Shown: positions 1-11,519 of the stretch, in pieces
Numbering within the stretch: the first letter of the stretch is position 1
Layout of the letters: every line of letters begins with the position of its first letter
Source: Enchytraeus crypticus
Lineage: Eukaryota; Annelida; Clitellata; Enchytraeida; Enchytraeidae
Assembly: GCA_905160935.1 (NCBI GenBank)
Contig: CAJHZI010000200.1
Coordinates: 391,001 to 455,000, forward strand
Direction: 5' to 3'
Length of the DNA stretch: 64,000 nt
Notes under the pieces: generated by a model
The model's input: only the letters and a program-made list of their open reading frames with translations
Databases searched by the model: none
Told to the model about the DNA's origin: nothing
Program-made: the position numbers and the translations under genes

Positions 1-845
1 TTTTCGTAATATTAATTTCAAGTCTAAATTCTTTCGATCTGGGTCTAGATCTCTTACAAGTTTTGAAATAAATTGTCTAATTTTCAATAAAGGTGTACCC
101 TCTTCAGGTGTTGCTATTAATTTAGCACGAACTAGATGTATTTCCAATCAGCAAACATATTTCTCCGTAGTTCTTCAATTATTGATATAAGTAAACATTT
201 CAAATCAGTCGTTAAAACTGAAAGAATTCCTTCGACGTCAGAATACATTTCTTCACTGTCATATAATTTACTATATTTTAATGCAATATTTTGCAAATGA
301 TTATATTTCCTAAGAAATATTTCGCTGTATTTAATTCGTAGGCCTTGTTCTCTGAAATATTTTGATATAATGGTCAATACATGAGAACAAATAGCCTTTA
401 ATTTCTTCAAATCAACATTATCTTTCATGCCAGCAATCTGTAAATATTTTTTGTTTAGCGTATCAAATCTCCGTGCATTGAACCACCATTCACATTGAGT
501 TTCGCATCAATATTGTTTTGTAGAGCAAAGTCATCAGCAACTACGTTTTGTTCTACTTCTTTTAAGATGTCTACTCTCAAATTTTCACCAAATTTGTTAA
601 CAAAACCTTCGCAGTACCCCTTTGTGATGACCTCCGCATCGGTTTCTGGAGGATGTTTAACATTTAAAATTCTATTGTTGCTCATATTAATGTCTCCAGT
701 GATTTCTCCTCCAGTTTTATCAACTTTTATACTGTCAAGCTTATCAACAAGATTGACAATAGGCCTGAAAACTGAGTCTACATGCTTCATCAAATCACCA
801 GTACTTGAATGTGATTTACTTACCTGTTTTCGATATAGTACTCAT
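1..845 (-). pseudogene. Fibre-like protein pseudogene (copy A), 3' part outside window
   Basis: Homologous to the intact 331-residue protein at 39328-40323. The start codon (843-845) is followed within about nine codons by a stop, and the surviving reading frame appears in pieces at 455-793 and 132-428. The shaft-like motif with MNNNRI and NVKHPPE, followed by a TKGY-type segment, is still readable in the 455-793 piece. The C-terminal third runs off the window edge. It is non-functional; the parent may be a virion fibre or spike. Confidence 0.85.
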
Positions 846-879
846 TTTATATAATAAAAATTAAAATGTTCTATAAAAA

Positions 880-1362
880 ATGTCAAAGTATACAAACTAT
901 GGTGTAACGTTAACTAAAGTTTAGCGCAAAAAATTAGAGAGCGTATGCGATCATGATAGAGGGGTTAAAATACGAATATCAGAAAAGAATTTGTCGGGTA
1001 ATACGAATCTTCCTCTAACCCAAAGTCAAATTAATAAAATAAAAAAGGCTACGTCTGGAATAGAATTATGTCTTAGCAAAGCACAATTAAAGTACATGAA
1101 AAAGAATGTAGGATTCCTGCCGTTGTTGGCAGCAGCCATTCCTGTCGTCTTGGGAGCAATAGATGGATTACCAGGTGGAATTAGCTTGGCAGTAAACTCG
1201 ACTAGACAGACAAAAATGAATTGAAGAGACATAATCAAGAATTGGTAAACATAACGAAACAACAACTTGGCGCAGGCTTACTCAGCGACACATTAGCTCC
1301 AATTCCGGTGGCAGGCAAAATGCTATCTAATGCATTGAAGAAATATGGACTCGGGGGGGGGG
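880..1362 (+). pseudogene. PX-like virion protein pseudogene (copy A), truncated
   Basis: Matches the N-terminal three quarters of the intact protein at 38701-39273: the conserved NLPLTQSQINKIKKATSG stretch and the hydrophobic FLPLLAAAIP segment are readable. Internal stops occur, and a 2-nt insertion near 1213 shifts the frame. The C-terminus, including the glycine-rich tail and the frameshift site, is lost at a poly-G junction that joins directly to the small basic protein gene at 1371. Confidence 0.85.
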
Positions 1363-1370
1363 GGTAGTCA

Positions 1371-1683
1371 ATGATAGTCAAAGAGAAATGCAAAGCATAC
1401 AGATCAAAGCAAACTCTAATACAAGGACGTGGATTTGTCGATACACTGAAAGGCATCGGTTCGTATCTGTCTCAAAATATTTAAATATTTAAAGATTTAA
1501 TTGCAAAATCAATGTTGGGAGCAGTGGGAGATGTTGCTGCATTCGGATTGACAGAGTAAAGCACTCATTAGAAAGATAGCAAATGAAAAAAGCAAAAATG
1601 AATACAATAGTCTGCTAACTCCAGTATCGCTTGAGAAATTAGAACGACTACAAGAATCGGGTAGTGGAATGAACAAATTTTAG
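1371..1683 (+). pseudogene. Small basic virion-associated protein pseudogene (copy A)
   Basis: Starts at an ATG corresponding to the one used by the copy B gene at 35409-35777 and keeps the basic N-terminus with the GRGFVDTLKGIGSY motif. In-frame stops break it (around 1480 and 1557). It ends in a TAG at 1681-1683 that probably marks the ancestral C-terminus; copy B has lost one nucleotide just before this point and reads on into the capsid gene. Confidence 0.75.
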
Positions 1684-1711
1684 TTTAAAATGATTATTGC
1701 ATATATATAAA

Positions 1712-3086
1712 ATGGAAACTGAAGTGCCAAACGAAATTTTTACACATCAATCGTCAATTATTGTTGACAACAGTATAAAAAGGATACAATACTTGTCCTT
1801 TATTCCTCAGACTAAAGCTGGGTTTAATACCAGTAGCGAAGTAACAGAAATTGATATACCTACTAGCGATTATCACCCATCTAAAAGTTTTCTTAAAATA
1901 AAGGGAAGATTAGTTCGAGATGACAATTGCAATGCTTATGATGTAACGGCTCAAATTGCTTTGATTAATAATGCTATTCCATACCTTTTTTCTGATATTG
2001 AGTATATTCTAGGAGGTAAATCAATTGAAATATTACGTTTTCCAGGACAGACTACGTCAATGTTGGGTTATCTGTCTTATCCAGACGATTTCAATAGCAG
2101 CGCGGGATTAAATCAATGTTGGAGAAAAGATACAATTGTCGGCGCAGTATCTTCTAAATATAGACAATCTCCAGCAGTTGCAGCAGGCGCAGCCATTGTT
2201 GCCAATCATTTTACATCGCAAGAAAATCCTGATTACAATGAAGGATTTGCGATTCGTCGACAACTTCTAATGAGCAACGATACACCAGGTCAATTTTCAT
2301 TCAACATTTCATTTTTACATTTACTTTGATTTTCCGAATATAACAAAGTACTTTACAATTTGCGATATACGTTACAACTCCCCAGAGCGAATACCCCATT
2401 GGTAATTCATAGATCGAACAATGTCTTTGATAGTAAAGTTTCACTAACGGATATTAGGTGGGTTGTACCAAGAATAAAACCACCAGTTGAAATGGTAACT
2501 TCACTGCGAGAGTCTGTTGTAAGTAAAAAGAATATTCCAATAAGTTTTAGCAGAAGAAACGAGCAGCATACTACAGTTACACGAGATGTACAGGAATATG
2601 AATGGATGATCAATAGAGACCCTGGAAGTAAAAGACCTAGATGGATAATTGTTGGATTTCAAACTGACAAATCACGAACACAGGAACAAAATCCAGCCGT
2701 GTTTGATCACCTTAACTTGACGAGTGCTTTTGTTGAATTGAATGATCAGAGATATCCTGCTGATGAATCAAGAATAAACTTTACTACAAATGACTAAGTA
2801 GATTTCTGCGCTATGACAGATGAATTTAAGAAAGAACACTATGGTTTTAATCATTTAATTGGAGGAACACAGATCGATATGATGAATTACAAAAGGCAAT
2901 TTCCACTTGTAGTCTTTAATGTAAAGCATCAGAGTGCAAAACGTCAAATCTGATGTTATGACTATGAAGCTTAATTTTAAATTTAGCGAAAATGTTCCAG
3001 AACATACTCATATGTATGTTACAATACTTTCCGATAGAGTGATGCATCTAACATCCGATGGTCAGACTCCAATTATTATAGATTAA
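1712..3086 (+). pseudogene. Double-jelly-roll-like major capsid protein pseudogene (copy A)
   Basis: Colinear with the capsid gene at 34060-35457. The ATG at 1712 directly follows TATATATAAA. A TGA at 2327-2329 and a TAA at 2795-2797 interrupt one continuous frame, and a further shift follows near 2940. The segment broken by a palindrome in copy B is undamaged here, so the two copies carry different lesions. Recognisable stretches include MLGYLSYPDDFNS and the TQEQNPAVFDHLNLTSAFV region shared by this capsid family. Confidence 0.85.
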
Positions 3087-3139
3087 TAAGTTTTCTAAAA
3101 TGAAAATTACGCTATAAAATTTTATAATGTAATTTAAAA

Positions 3140-3678
3140 ATGTACTGATTGAAATGTAAAAGAAAACTGATTCTACACAAATACAGGTGAGGTTGACTGA
3201 TAATAATAGAAAACAGCAATTTTCTATTTGTGGTGTGTGTGGAAGAAAAAAGTCGAGATTCATCTCGACGTTTAATAAGATGTTATCGGTCGTTGGAAAC
3301 ACAGTTGGAGAATTACATTTACCTGCCGGACGTGGAGAGTTTATACCCAACGGATCATTTAGTAATCTCAACAATTATTCATGTTGCGGTCCAGGCACAA
3401 ACTATGAACAGAGAAATCGCGAAGGCTATCTGGGTATAAATGAGTTGGATGGAATATGTAATTTGCACGATCAGTTTTATACTGGAAATCCTGATACTGC
3501 CAGCAGAAATATAAGCGACGAAGCTTTGGCCCATCGAGCATACGAAATTGCGAATGATTCAAGTTTAGATAGTCCGCAAAGAGATATGGCTCAATTTGTT
3601 TGCCACATCATGGAAAGTAAAGTTTGGTCTTGGCGAGTCAAAAAACGTATAGAGTGGTCCAGCGAAGAAAAGGCTTGA
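3140..3678 (+). pseudogene. Zinc ribbon + phospholipase A2 protein pseudogene (copy A)
   Basis: Homologue of the gene at 33476-34006. The third codon after the ATG at 3140 is TGA, where copy B has the first cysteine of the zinc ribbon, so the N-terminus is broken. The PLA2 core remains readable: the CGPGT calcium-loop-like motif and the LHDQFY catalytic His-Asp motif. An indel near the 3' end moves the reading into the -1 frame just before the slippery heptamer at 3640-3646. Confidence 0.85.
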
Positions 3679-3698
3679 GGCAAAACTTTGGACCCTTT
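3640..3698 (+). promoter_or_regulatory. Relic of a -1 ribosomal frameshift cassette between PLA2 and integrase
   Basis: The heptamer AAAAAAC (3640-3646), the stop TAG two codons later in the PLA2 frame (3650-3652), and a stem pairing GGTCCA (3656-3661) with TGGACC (3689-3694) all match the cassette at 33429-33488. One base pair in the middle of the longer stem is lost. Its persistence in a decayed copy suggests that the arrangement was present in the family ancestor. Confidence 0.55.
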
Positions 3699-4684
3699 GA
3701 AGATTTAGCAAAGGAATTACACAAACCGATTCGTAGAAAATTTACAAGACGCCAAGTTCATGTGTTTGAAGTTGATGAGATATAGGGAGCAGATTTAATA
3801 GAAATGCAGGAATGGAGTAGAGTTAATAGGGGCTACAGATACATGCTAAACGTAATCGATGTGTTTTCCAAGTAGGCGTGGAGCGTTCCGTTGAAAGACA
3901 AGAGAGGTGAAACGGTAACTGAAGCTTTCAAATTAATTGTAAAAAGTTCAGATAGACTACCAAAATTCTTGTGGGTTGATCAGGGTAAAGAATTTTACAA
4001 CAAGAACATGGATGATTGGTAAAAAGCTGGTAAAGCTAAGGTTAACGTCAGTTTCCTCACTCGAAAGCGATGTCAGTCACGGGCGAGCCCGAATCAACTG
4101 ATCCGCGGTCGAGTATCTTACCGACTTCGCCACTGGCTCTAGCCACTTCGCCACTGGCTCCAGCCATAAATAAAAATAGTATTAATAGATACTCCATATT
4201 TGGAGAACATAAGTCAGCAGTTGTTGAAAGGTTTAATAGAACCGTTAAACAAAACATGTGAAAAAGATTTACGGCTGAAAATACGAGAAATTGGATTGAT
4301 ATGATTGAAGATTTAATTAGAGAGTTTAACAACACGAAGCATTCGACTATAAAAATGACTCTAGATGAGGCGAGTAAAGTGGAAAATGAAGCATTTATAA
4401 TTAATAGTAGAAAATACAGAAATATAGAAATTAACACGAGTCGGAAATTCGAGATTGGCGACGGAGTTCCAATTAGCCGGATTAAAGGTGTGTTTGAAAA
4501 GGGTTTCCTACCTAATTGGTCTGAAGAAGTGTATAAGATAGCCAAAGTGCAATACACATCCCTGATCACTTATAAATTGACAGATTTGCTAGGTGAAGAG
4601 ATAGAAGGAGGTTTTTACGCAGAAGAATTCAGAAAACTAATCAAGAAATATATAGAATTGAAAAGGTTTTACAACGGAAAATGA
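3650..4684 (+). pseudogene. Polinton integrase pseudogene (copy A) split by a SINE
   Basis: Homologue of the integrase at 32592-33482. In-frame TAG codons replace conserved positions (near 3783 and 3873). A tRNA-derived SINE (4027-4166) sits after the second catalytic Asp segment (WVDQGKEF). The third acidic motif (SAVVERFNR) and the C-terminal region survive at 4200-4684. Clearly non-functional. Confidence 0.9.
4027..4166 (-). mobile_element. tRNA-derived SINE, family A, inserted in the integrase pseudogene
   Basis: Read on the minus strand, the tRNA-like head has an A-box-like TGGCGAAGTCGG. The usual B-box region is degraded in this copy. A conserved tail follows (CACTGAC..., CGAGTGAGGAAACTGACGTTAAC). 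The 5' part contains a short duplication of the first about 20 bases. The family recurs at 10083, 12414, 43943, 44248, 49367, 53875 and 60897. Confidence 0.8.
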
Positions 4685-4743
4685 TAAAAGGCACAATGAA
4701 TGGATTCCGGTATCAAATTTACAAATTTTGGTTGAATGATTTC

Positions 4744-4776
4744 TATTTAAATAAATTTTCCTGTATATATAAAATG
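4744..4776 (+). promoter_or_regulatory. Conserved bipartite promoter-like motif upstream of the small beta-rich gene (copy A)
   Basis: The palindromic box TATTTAAATA (4744-4753) lies 30 bp before the ATG at 4774, which is itself preceded by TATATATAAA. The same layout occurs before PolB, both copy B duplicates of this gene and the terminal AT-hook gene. Confidence 0.6.
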
Positions 4777-5114
4777 ACAACTACAAACTCTAAGGCAAAA
4801 ACATATTCCGTCGTACTCAAGTTTCAAGATCTTAACGCTGGAGATAGATATATTGTAAAAGGATTTAAGGAAGTAAATGGAATATATGGAAATCGTATAT
4901 TTTATACCCTATACAAAATGAGGATGATACCCCTGTACAGGTATGGTGTACAACAACTATTAAAGTTTATACAGAGAAACAGTTGGAAGCGAACCCTAAA
5001 AGATTTGAATTTACAGTAAGAAAATACACTGAAGGACAATATGAAAGAAAGTTGTGGGCGGATATTGATGGTTTCAATCCATACAATGATGATACTGAGA
5101 TTGTCTGGCTATAA
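4774..5114 (+). pseudogene. Small beta-rich protein pseudogene (copy A)
   Basis: Single-copy homologue of the tandem genes at 31668-32005 and 32132-32461. The N-terminus with the LKFQDLNAGDRYIVKGFKEV motif is intact; a frameshift around 4880-4910 throws the rest out of frame, although the C-terminal part remains recognisable in another frame up to about 5112. An imperfect stem-loop follows (5121-5155), as after the copy B genes. Confidence 0.8.
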
Positions 5115-5120
5115 AGGGTA

Positions 5121-5155
5121 ATTATTTTCAAACCAAATGTGATTTGGAAATATTA
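5121..5155 (+). terminator. Imperfect stem-loop after the small beta-rich pseudogene
   Basis: TTTCAAACCAAATGTGATTTGGAAA is a decayed version of the near-perfect hairpins at 31633-31662 and 32094-32123, in the same place relative to the stop codon. A possible RNA 3'-end signal. Confidence 0.4.
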
Positions 5156-5169
5156 GTAAAAATACAATA

Positions 5170-8100
5170 TCAGTACTCTCCGTTCTTTAGTCTGTAATTG
5201 CCATATGCAAACGTATGAATTCCATCATTTGAAATTACTCGCTTGTCACCATCAGCGCTCAGAGCAACTTTATTTACTTGTTCGCTGTAGACATCATGCA
5301 AATGAGATTTGATGTCGTTCATGCTTCTAATATAATCTCCTTTCTCAAACAGACAATTTCTATAATCCTCATGTGTTATTGTTCTTTCAACAAGATTCTT
5401 TTTAACTCCTATGCATTTTTTGTGTTCCTCGTCTGCTAATTTATAAGAGTACAGATTTGCTCTCAAACCAACAAATTCTTCAATTTCCTTTCCACAAGCT
5501 TCATCTTTAAACATTCCAATGACTTTCTATTAATTCCAGTCTTAATGCCTGATGGATGAACTCTGGGAAAATAGCTAGTGTCAAATCTGAGTTCGACGTC
5601 ACTAGAAATGTCTGCATAAAAATCATCCGTCTGTATTTCGTACATCAACGAATCCGTGTCTGTAATTAACAGCTTGGCTTTCTCGCCATACATTTTCTTT
5701 ATGTAATTATAGTGAAAGTCGTACAATAAAGTTTTACTTAAATCTAATATTGGCATACATGGATAGATTGGCTTATTATAGCACAATTTAGTTTTTCTCA
5801 TGTGGACGCCGATGAGATTTTCGCAAAATGCTGTGGTGCGGTCATAATACGGTTTTGCGGCTAGTTTAACAGCTTTCTTTCTATCGCACACCAATCTGAA
5901 ATCTATTCTATTTTCAATATTTTCCATCGTCTTTCGAAAAACGCTATTGTTCATTAGTTTGAATAAATCTTTTTCAAAATCGTTAGCAGCCTTGGTCCTT
6001 ACCTGTGTATTTAAATCGCTGTATGTCTTAAGCCATGGACTTTCTTCAAATTTTATGCCTCTGTGTATTTTAGTAATTTTCAGTCCTAAGCTTTCATTCA
6101 GTATCAAATTCTCATAATGCAATATGTACTTTGTATTATCATTCTAATTCGCTATCAATTTCCTTACTTTAGTCACTTTCACAATTTCGGGTGCTAGAGG
6201 ATAGTCATTAAGGAGGTTGTGAAATGAAGCGGGATATTCCAAGTCAACTTCAAGGATACATCTAATTTCTTTCTAATTGTCCAGCTCTTCTTCATCCATC
6301 CATTGGAATCCGTTGGTAGGCAGAGGCTTACTCATCGCGAATTCATATAAATTATTACTGTCCAAGTATTTGATAAAGTTGGAAGGTTCATTAACGTTAA
6401 AATTCCCATCCATGCATTTATTATTAGCTTTTACGTATCTGCTTGATATAGTACTTATCCCACCTCTAATACCATGTTTTATCATCAGCAGCATGTCGTA
6501 GTCACTTAACAATTCAAGCTCAACCTTGGCATATTTTAAAGCAGCATCCCAGGCCAGTCCTAGCGATGTGTAATACCACGCAGGGTCTAATTTATAGTTG
6601 GCCATACAAACATCTCTAAAATTTTCAAAGACATCTGCTAGTAAAAGCACATCAGATATATTGTACAAGTCGTGATAGTCTGGAAATGTTTTATAACGAA
6701 GCTCTCTCCTAACAGTTTGTGCATGTTTATAGTCTTCATCACTGATATTGGTATCAAGTAGAAAGCCTCCTTTGGCGGTAGTTTAGTTTCATTAAGTCTT
6801 TCTAACGAACTTACATTATCGTATGGGTCAACTCCTTTTCTCAAAAGCAAACCCAATTGCTTTCCAGAGTACTTAGTTGCAATCTTTTTACACTGATCCT
6901 TACTTGGGCTCTTTGAAAGTGTATCAAAACTCGAAGCCATAAACCTAAAGCTGTCGATAATCCGCAATTCTCATTTCACTTGGGTTTTCTTACCTTCTTT
7001 ATTTAAAAACTCGTTAAACAGCACTTGCCTAGAGAAACTGATACACTTTTCTACATTACACGGAATGCAATTAATGTTTCCACCTGCCCGCTTCTTTATA
7101 AAAATAAATGACTGTCGTATCTTGATAAATGGTGAAAAACTACTGGAAAGAATTTTGGAATTTTGTAATGTAAATTACAATTATCGTGTGCTGCACCTCG
7201 GAATTTGCCGGAGAGATGACAGTGATCTCTAACACGATCGCTGCCCAACTCTTTTTCGCATATATGACACAGTCTTGCTTCATTGAATTTCTTCGCGGCA
7301 GATTCATCGAATATCATTTGTTTAGGAAACATGAACTGATTGTATATTTCTTTAATATTTTTCTCCAACTCGTCAAAAAATATTTGTGCAACATCATCAT
7401 CCTCATTCTTTGCAGTAAACGTGATCGGAGCTTGTGAGTAAATGCTGTCATCAAAACACTTGATGCAATAACAGAATGAACTAGGCGTATGCTTCTGGTA
7501 TCGGCTAGTGTATAGCACTTTTGGATTTGGTTGACGTATATCAATAGGTTTTGTGAATGACTCAAAATCTGCATACACGATAAATGGCACTCTCATAGAT
7601 TTTTGATGGTGCCCAAATTTCAAAAACGTTCCAGGCTTAGGTAACACTATTTTTTGAGCGTCATGCTGTGAGCAGTATTCAATGTGATTATTAAGAGCTT
7701 CTTCACGAGTGAATCCACTTAAGCATCTCCGACAGTAATGCAATGTTGCCATTTCCTGTTTCCATCAATCTATTAAAGTTCTTAATCCAACAGTAATGAT
7801 TAATGTCACCTTCTGAAATTAGTAACAAATCTACTTTTGACTATTAAATATTGAAATCCTTAATAGTATTATTTCTTCTTCTTTGGCCCACGCCTCTAGC
7901 TTTTCATATCCAAACACATGAATTGATACATTGTTATTCTTTTCAAATTTATGAATATTTTTCAAGTTAACCGGAAACTCAATACCATTCCAGTTAAATT
8001 CTTCAGCCTGCTTCTTTAATTGTTTATCAATGCGCTCAGAATTCTTTTTCACTTGATTGAAGGCTCTAGCACCACTTGAAACATTGTTCGTCTTCATTCT

Positions 8101-8897
8101 TCATATTTATAATAGCCTCCTTTTTAGCTAATTTTTCAGGAAGTTTAATATAAGAACTACCTCCGAGGGGTTTGTATTCAACAGTATTGATTTCTAATTT
8201 CATCACTCAGCGAAATCTCCAATTACTACTCCACATCTGATATGATGCCATTGACTCTAGCATTTTGCCTTTAGTCTTTTCATACACCTCTGCGGTATCT
8301 GTCGATGGCAGAATTATTTCAGTTTTAGAAAGAAAAGGGGCGTCAGATGATGTAATTTCCCCAGTCTTCAAATCTACCCTCTCCATTGTACATGTGAGTA
8401 TTAGACTAAGGATTGTTGTTCAATAAATTTACCACATTTGGCTTAACATAATTAAGAAATGACACCGCATCGACCCCTCTCTACCATTTATGGTATATTG
8501 CGTTGTAAATCCCTTTAGTGCTGTTTTAGTTTCCTGAATTTCGTATTTTTTCTTAAAAATACTATTAACGGCTGATTTAAGTGCATCCTCTTTTTCATTA
8601 ATTTTCCTTCTAGCAGGTTCAGGCATTAAATTTTATCCAAAAATCGGAAAATTCACGTAATTTAGATCTGGCTTCCCCCTCGATAAAATTTACGTTAACA
8701 GCTGACTGATTCGCTATCTTCACCCACAATAAATGTTCACTGGGCTGAAGAAGTGGAGTTGTGATATTTGGAACGCAAGTATCTAGAACTGGTGGATTTA
8801 ATAGAGCTAACAATTCAGCCTTGCGCATTCTTGAATATCCGCAGAACCCTCTTTCTCTCGAAATAGTCTTCAGTTGAACAACGGTTTTAGTTTCCAT
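5170..8897 (-). pseudogene. Protein-primed type-B DNA polymerase pseudogene (copy A)
   Basis: Copy of the PolB at 27714-31548, starting at 8897 with the same N-terminal SAP-like sequence (VVQLKTISRERGF). It is broken into at least eight frames. Family signatures remain: exonuclease I FIVYADFES, exonuclease II degraded to HHLSRYDSH, motif A DSNNLYE with the usual Gly changed, motif B NNSVFRK with Gly changed to Arg, and motif C TDTDS. A zinc-finger insert with CHICEKEL is present near 7250. It keeps an undamaged stretch around 7990 where copy B is frameshifted. Non-functional. Confidence 0.9.
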
Positions 8898-8927
8898 TTT
8901 ATATAGCCCAGAATATATATTTAAATA
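8895..8927 (-). promoter_or_regulatory. Conserved bipartite promoter-like motif upstream of PolB (copy A)
   Basis: TATTTAAATA (8918-8927) lies 30 bp from the start codon at 8895-8897, with TATATAAA touching the ATG. Same geometry as the PolB promoter of copy B. Confidence 0.6.
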
Positions 8928-8929
8928 GA

Positions 8930-9120
8930 AATAAACTTTTTCTCAAATCGAATAATGACTAACAGCTCACTCGTATTTATACTGTAGGGTCAACGCGGCG
9001 CGCGAGTCATACACATATGAGAAGCTATTTATAGCTGAATAGAAACTGGGTTTTTCCATTAGTTTCTATTCTCGGTCAAATGATTATGAGTCATGGGAAT
9101 TTTTCAAGGTCGCGAGCTCG
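8930..9120. other. Leader region between PolB start and terminal repeat (copy A)
   Basis: No reading frame is supported. It contains the imperfect inverted repeat TAGAAACTGGG.../...TAGTTTCTA around 9047-9074 and a 12-bp palindrome CGCGAGCTCGCG near 9112. It corresponds in position to 26934-27713 of copy B but is not obviously similar. Confidence 0.4.
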
Positions 9121-9461
9121 CGCGACGGTGTGTGTGGGCGTGCTTGATTTTATGCTTGTGTGTTAAATTATTGATAGGTTACACTATGATTCAATAGTAA
9201 TGGCGTAAATTTTACGGCTAATAATAGAATTGAGCAAGACTCAAGGCTGTGCTGTGCTTAATATTCATGTGACATTTAAGCATCAAGGCTAAATATTGAA
9301 TTTAGCTACGTTTTAAGGCTAGACTGTGCTTCAAATGATTAACGTTCATCTGAGTATGCTTAATCAAGGCAGAAAAAGGCTAAAAATAGAATTGAGCTAT
9401 GTTTTAAGGCTAGGTTGTGCTTCAAATCAAACTGAGCTCGGAGAGTACAAATACTACTACT
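9121..9461. repeat. Terminal inverted repeat remnant of copy A
   Basis: Shares ordered blocks with the right TIR of copy B: CGTGCTTGATTTTA, GCTTGTGTGTTAAAT, TGACATTTAAGCATCAAGG and repeated AAGGCTA units. It ends at CTACTACT. The divergence fits an old insertion. Confidence 0.75.
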
Positions 9462-11516
9462 GTGGAATGAGGAGGTAGAGGCGGTATTGCAGGAGAAGAA
9501 AAAAGCATTTAAGGAGTGGAGGGACGATAAGACAGAAGAATTGAGGGAGAACTATGAGGAGTTGAAGAAGAAGGCAAAGAGAGTGGTGGCAGTGGCAAGG
9601 GCCACAAAAGATGATGACTTTTATTAGAGATTAGATAGCAAAGATGGCGAAAAGGAGATTTATCAAGTAGTTAGGCAAAGGGAGAAGCAAAGACGGGATG
9701 TGGGCAGTGTGAAATGTCTAAAAGGGAAATAATGGGAAAGTATTAACAGAAGATGGAGAGATTGTTGAACGTTGGGGAGAGTATTTTTGTAATTTGTTAA
9801 ATGAGGGGGTTATTGAAGGCCTTGAAGATGATGTAGGTAGCGAAGGATTTGAGGATTTGGAAATACAAAATGTTACAGTTGAAGAGGTTGAAAGGCCATT
9901 AAAGAAAATGCATAAGGATAAAGCAGTGGGGTTGGATGGAATTCCGGTGAAAGTGTGGAAGATGGGTATAGATAAGATAGGTATAAGATAGGTTTGGGAG
10001 AGGTGGAGTGGTTGAAGTGCTTATTTGAGAAGATGTTATGGGTGGACAGGATGCCAGAAGAATGGAGGTTGAGTTGTTTAAGAGCTGGTAAAGCTAAGGT
10101 TAACGTCAGTTTCCTCACTCGAAAGCGATGTCATATTGTCATGTTTTGTGCCGGTATTTAAGGAAAACCTGTACATCCAAGACTGTAAGAATTATAGAGG
10201 TATTAAGCTGTTGAGACATACAATGAAGGTATTGGAGAGAGAAGTGGAGAGTAGGTTGAGAGGCTCAACAAACGTTTAGGGCAATCAGTTTGGGCTTATG
10301 CCTGGAAGGTCGACAACAGAGCTGATCTTTATGTTGAGGCAATTGGTGAAGGAGAAAAGGAGAGAGAGAGGAAGAAGATACAGATGGTACTTGTGGATCT
10401 AGAAAAGGCCTATGATAGGGTTCCGAGAGAACTGGTGTGGGAAGTTCTGACGAAGAGAAAAGTGAACAGAAAGTATGTTGAGTTAATCAAAGATATGTAC
10501 AGCAGGGTGAAGACTAGTGTGAGAGTGGAGAGTGGACAATCTGAGAGTTTTAATGTGAAGATCAGGGTACATCAAGGATAAGCCCTAAGTACATATTTGT
10601 TTATATTGATTATGGATGTTTATTTTGATATGGATGAGTTGATTAAGGGAGTTATTAAGGAGGCCCATGGTGCATGCTATTTGCACATGATCTGGTGAGA
10701 GTAGGAGACACTGTGGAGAAAGTAAGCGAGATGTTGGAAAACGCGAGAGAGGCACTGGAAAGTAAAGGATTGAGGGTGAATAAGGAAAAAAATGGAGCAT
10801 ATAGAGAGTAGATGGAAGGATGAGATGATAAACTGAGATAGAGCAATAAGTCAGGGTGTGGAGCTAAAGAAGGTAACAGATTTTAAGTATTTGGGATCTG
10901 TAATAGTATATGGATCTGTAATAGAGGATAATAGGGGTTGGAAAAGGAGGTTACTAGTAGGATTCAGGCTGGATGGGCAAAGTGGAGGGCAGCTAGTGGA
11001 GTGTTGTGTGATTGGAGAATCCCACTAAGAGTGAAAGGCATATTTTATAGTTCTGTGGTAATGCCAGTAACGATGTATGGTTCGGAATGTTGGGCACTAA
11101 AAATGGGAACACTTACAGAGTTTGCATGTAACAAAAATGAGAATGTTACGCCTAATGTGTGGAAAACTAGGAAGGACAGAATGAAAAATAAATATGTGAG
11201 GATGAATTTGAATGTTGAGGGGATCGGAGATCGGTTGGCTCGGTCGAGATTGATTGATGTGGTATGGGCATATTTTGAGAAAGGCAGATGAGGATGTAGT
11301 AAAGAGAGTTTGAAGGGAAGAACTGGATGTTAAGCTAGAGAGAGGTAGACCACAATTGACTTGGGATGTGGTAAATAAGAAGGACATGAAAAATAGGGGA
11401 TTGATAAGGTGTGGGACAGGGAGGACTGGAGAAAGTCTATTCGTATCCCGACCCTGGTTACTGCGATAAGGGAAGATCCCGACTGGGATTTAAGGGAAGA
11501 TGATGATGATTAATTT
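9462..11516 (+). mobile_element. LINE fragment (RTE-like, tentative), reverse transcriptase and C-terminus
   Basis: The order along the strand is a linker with WNEEVEAVLQEKKKAFKEW, then the RT fingers, then the palm motif LVDLEKAYDRVPRELVWEVL near 10384. A C-terminal block with GWAKWRAASGVLCDWRIPL follows near 10960, and the 3' end is GGGATTTAAGGGAAGATGATGATGAT. Stops and frameshifts occur throughout, and a short SINE sits at 10083-10133. The (GAT)n 3' tail and RT wording resemble RTE-type elements; the clade is not proven. Related fragments lie at 14881, 20142, 22130, 23080 and 24245. Confidence 0.85.
10083..10133 (-). mobile_element. SINE family A, tail fragment
   Basis: About 50 bp of the SINE A tail (GCTGGTAAAGCTAAGGTTAAC...CACTCGAAAGCGATGTCA on the plus strand), interrupting the LINE. 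The head is missing. Confidence 0.7.
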
Positions 11517-11519
11517 ATT

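Larger units (their letters stand above)
1..9461. mobile_element. Decayed Polinton/Maverick (copy A), internally deleted, cut by the left window edge
   Basis: Relics of at least eight genes of the complete element at 26378-41904 occur here in inverted overall orientation: fibre-like(-), PX-like(+), small basic protein(+), capsid(+), zinc ribbon-PLA2(+), integrase(+), small beta-rich protein(+), PolB(-), then a terminal-repeat remnant. Every gene carries stops or frameshifts. The block encoding protease, ATPase, AT-hook coiled-coil protein and penton is missing; the deletion joint is a G-run near 1354-1366. The right end is placed at about 9461, where the sequence ends in CTACTACT, resembling the terminus of copy B. 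The other end lies outside the window. An old insertion of the same family is the simplest reading. Confidence 0.9.

Noticed and set aside
495-854. Plus-strand open frame of 119 codons
   Set aside because: Antisense shadow of the fibre-like pseudogene.
4057-4569. Minus-strand open frame across the SINE and integrase relic
   Set aside because: Shadow of the integrase pseudogene on the other strand joined to SINE sequence.
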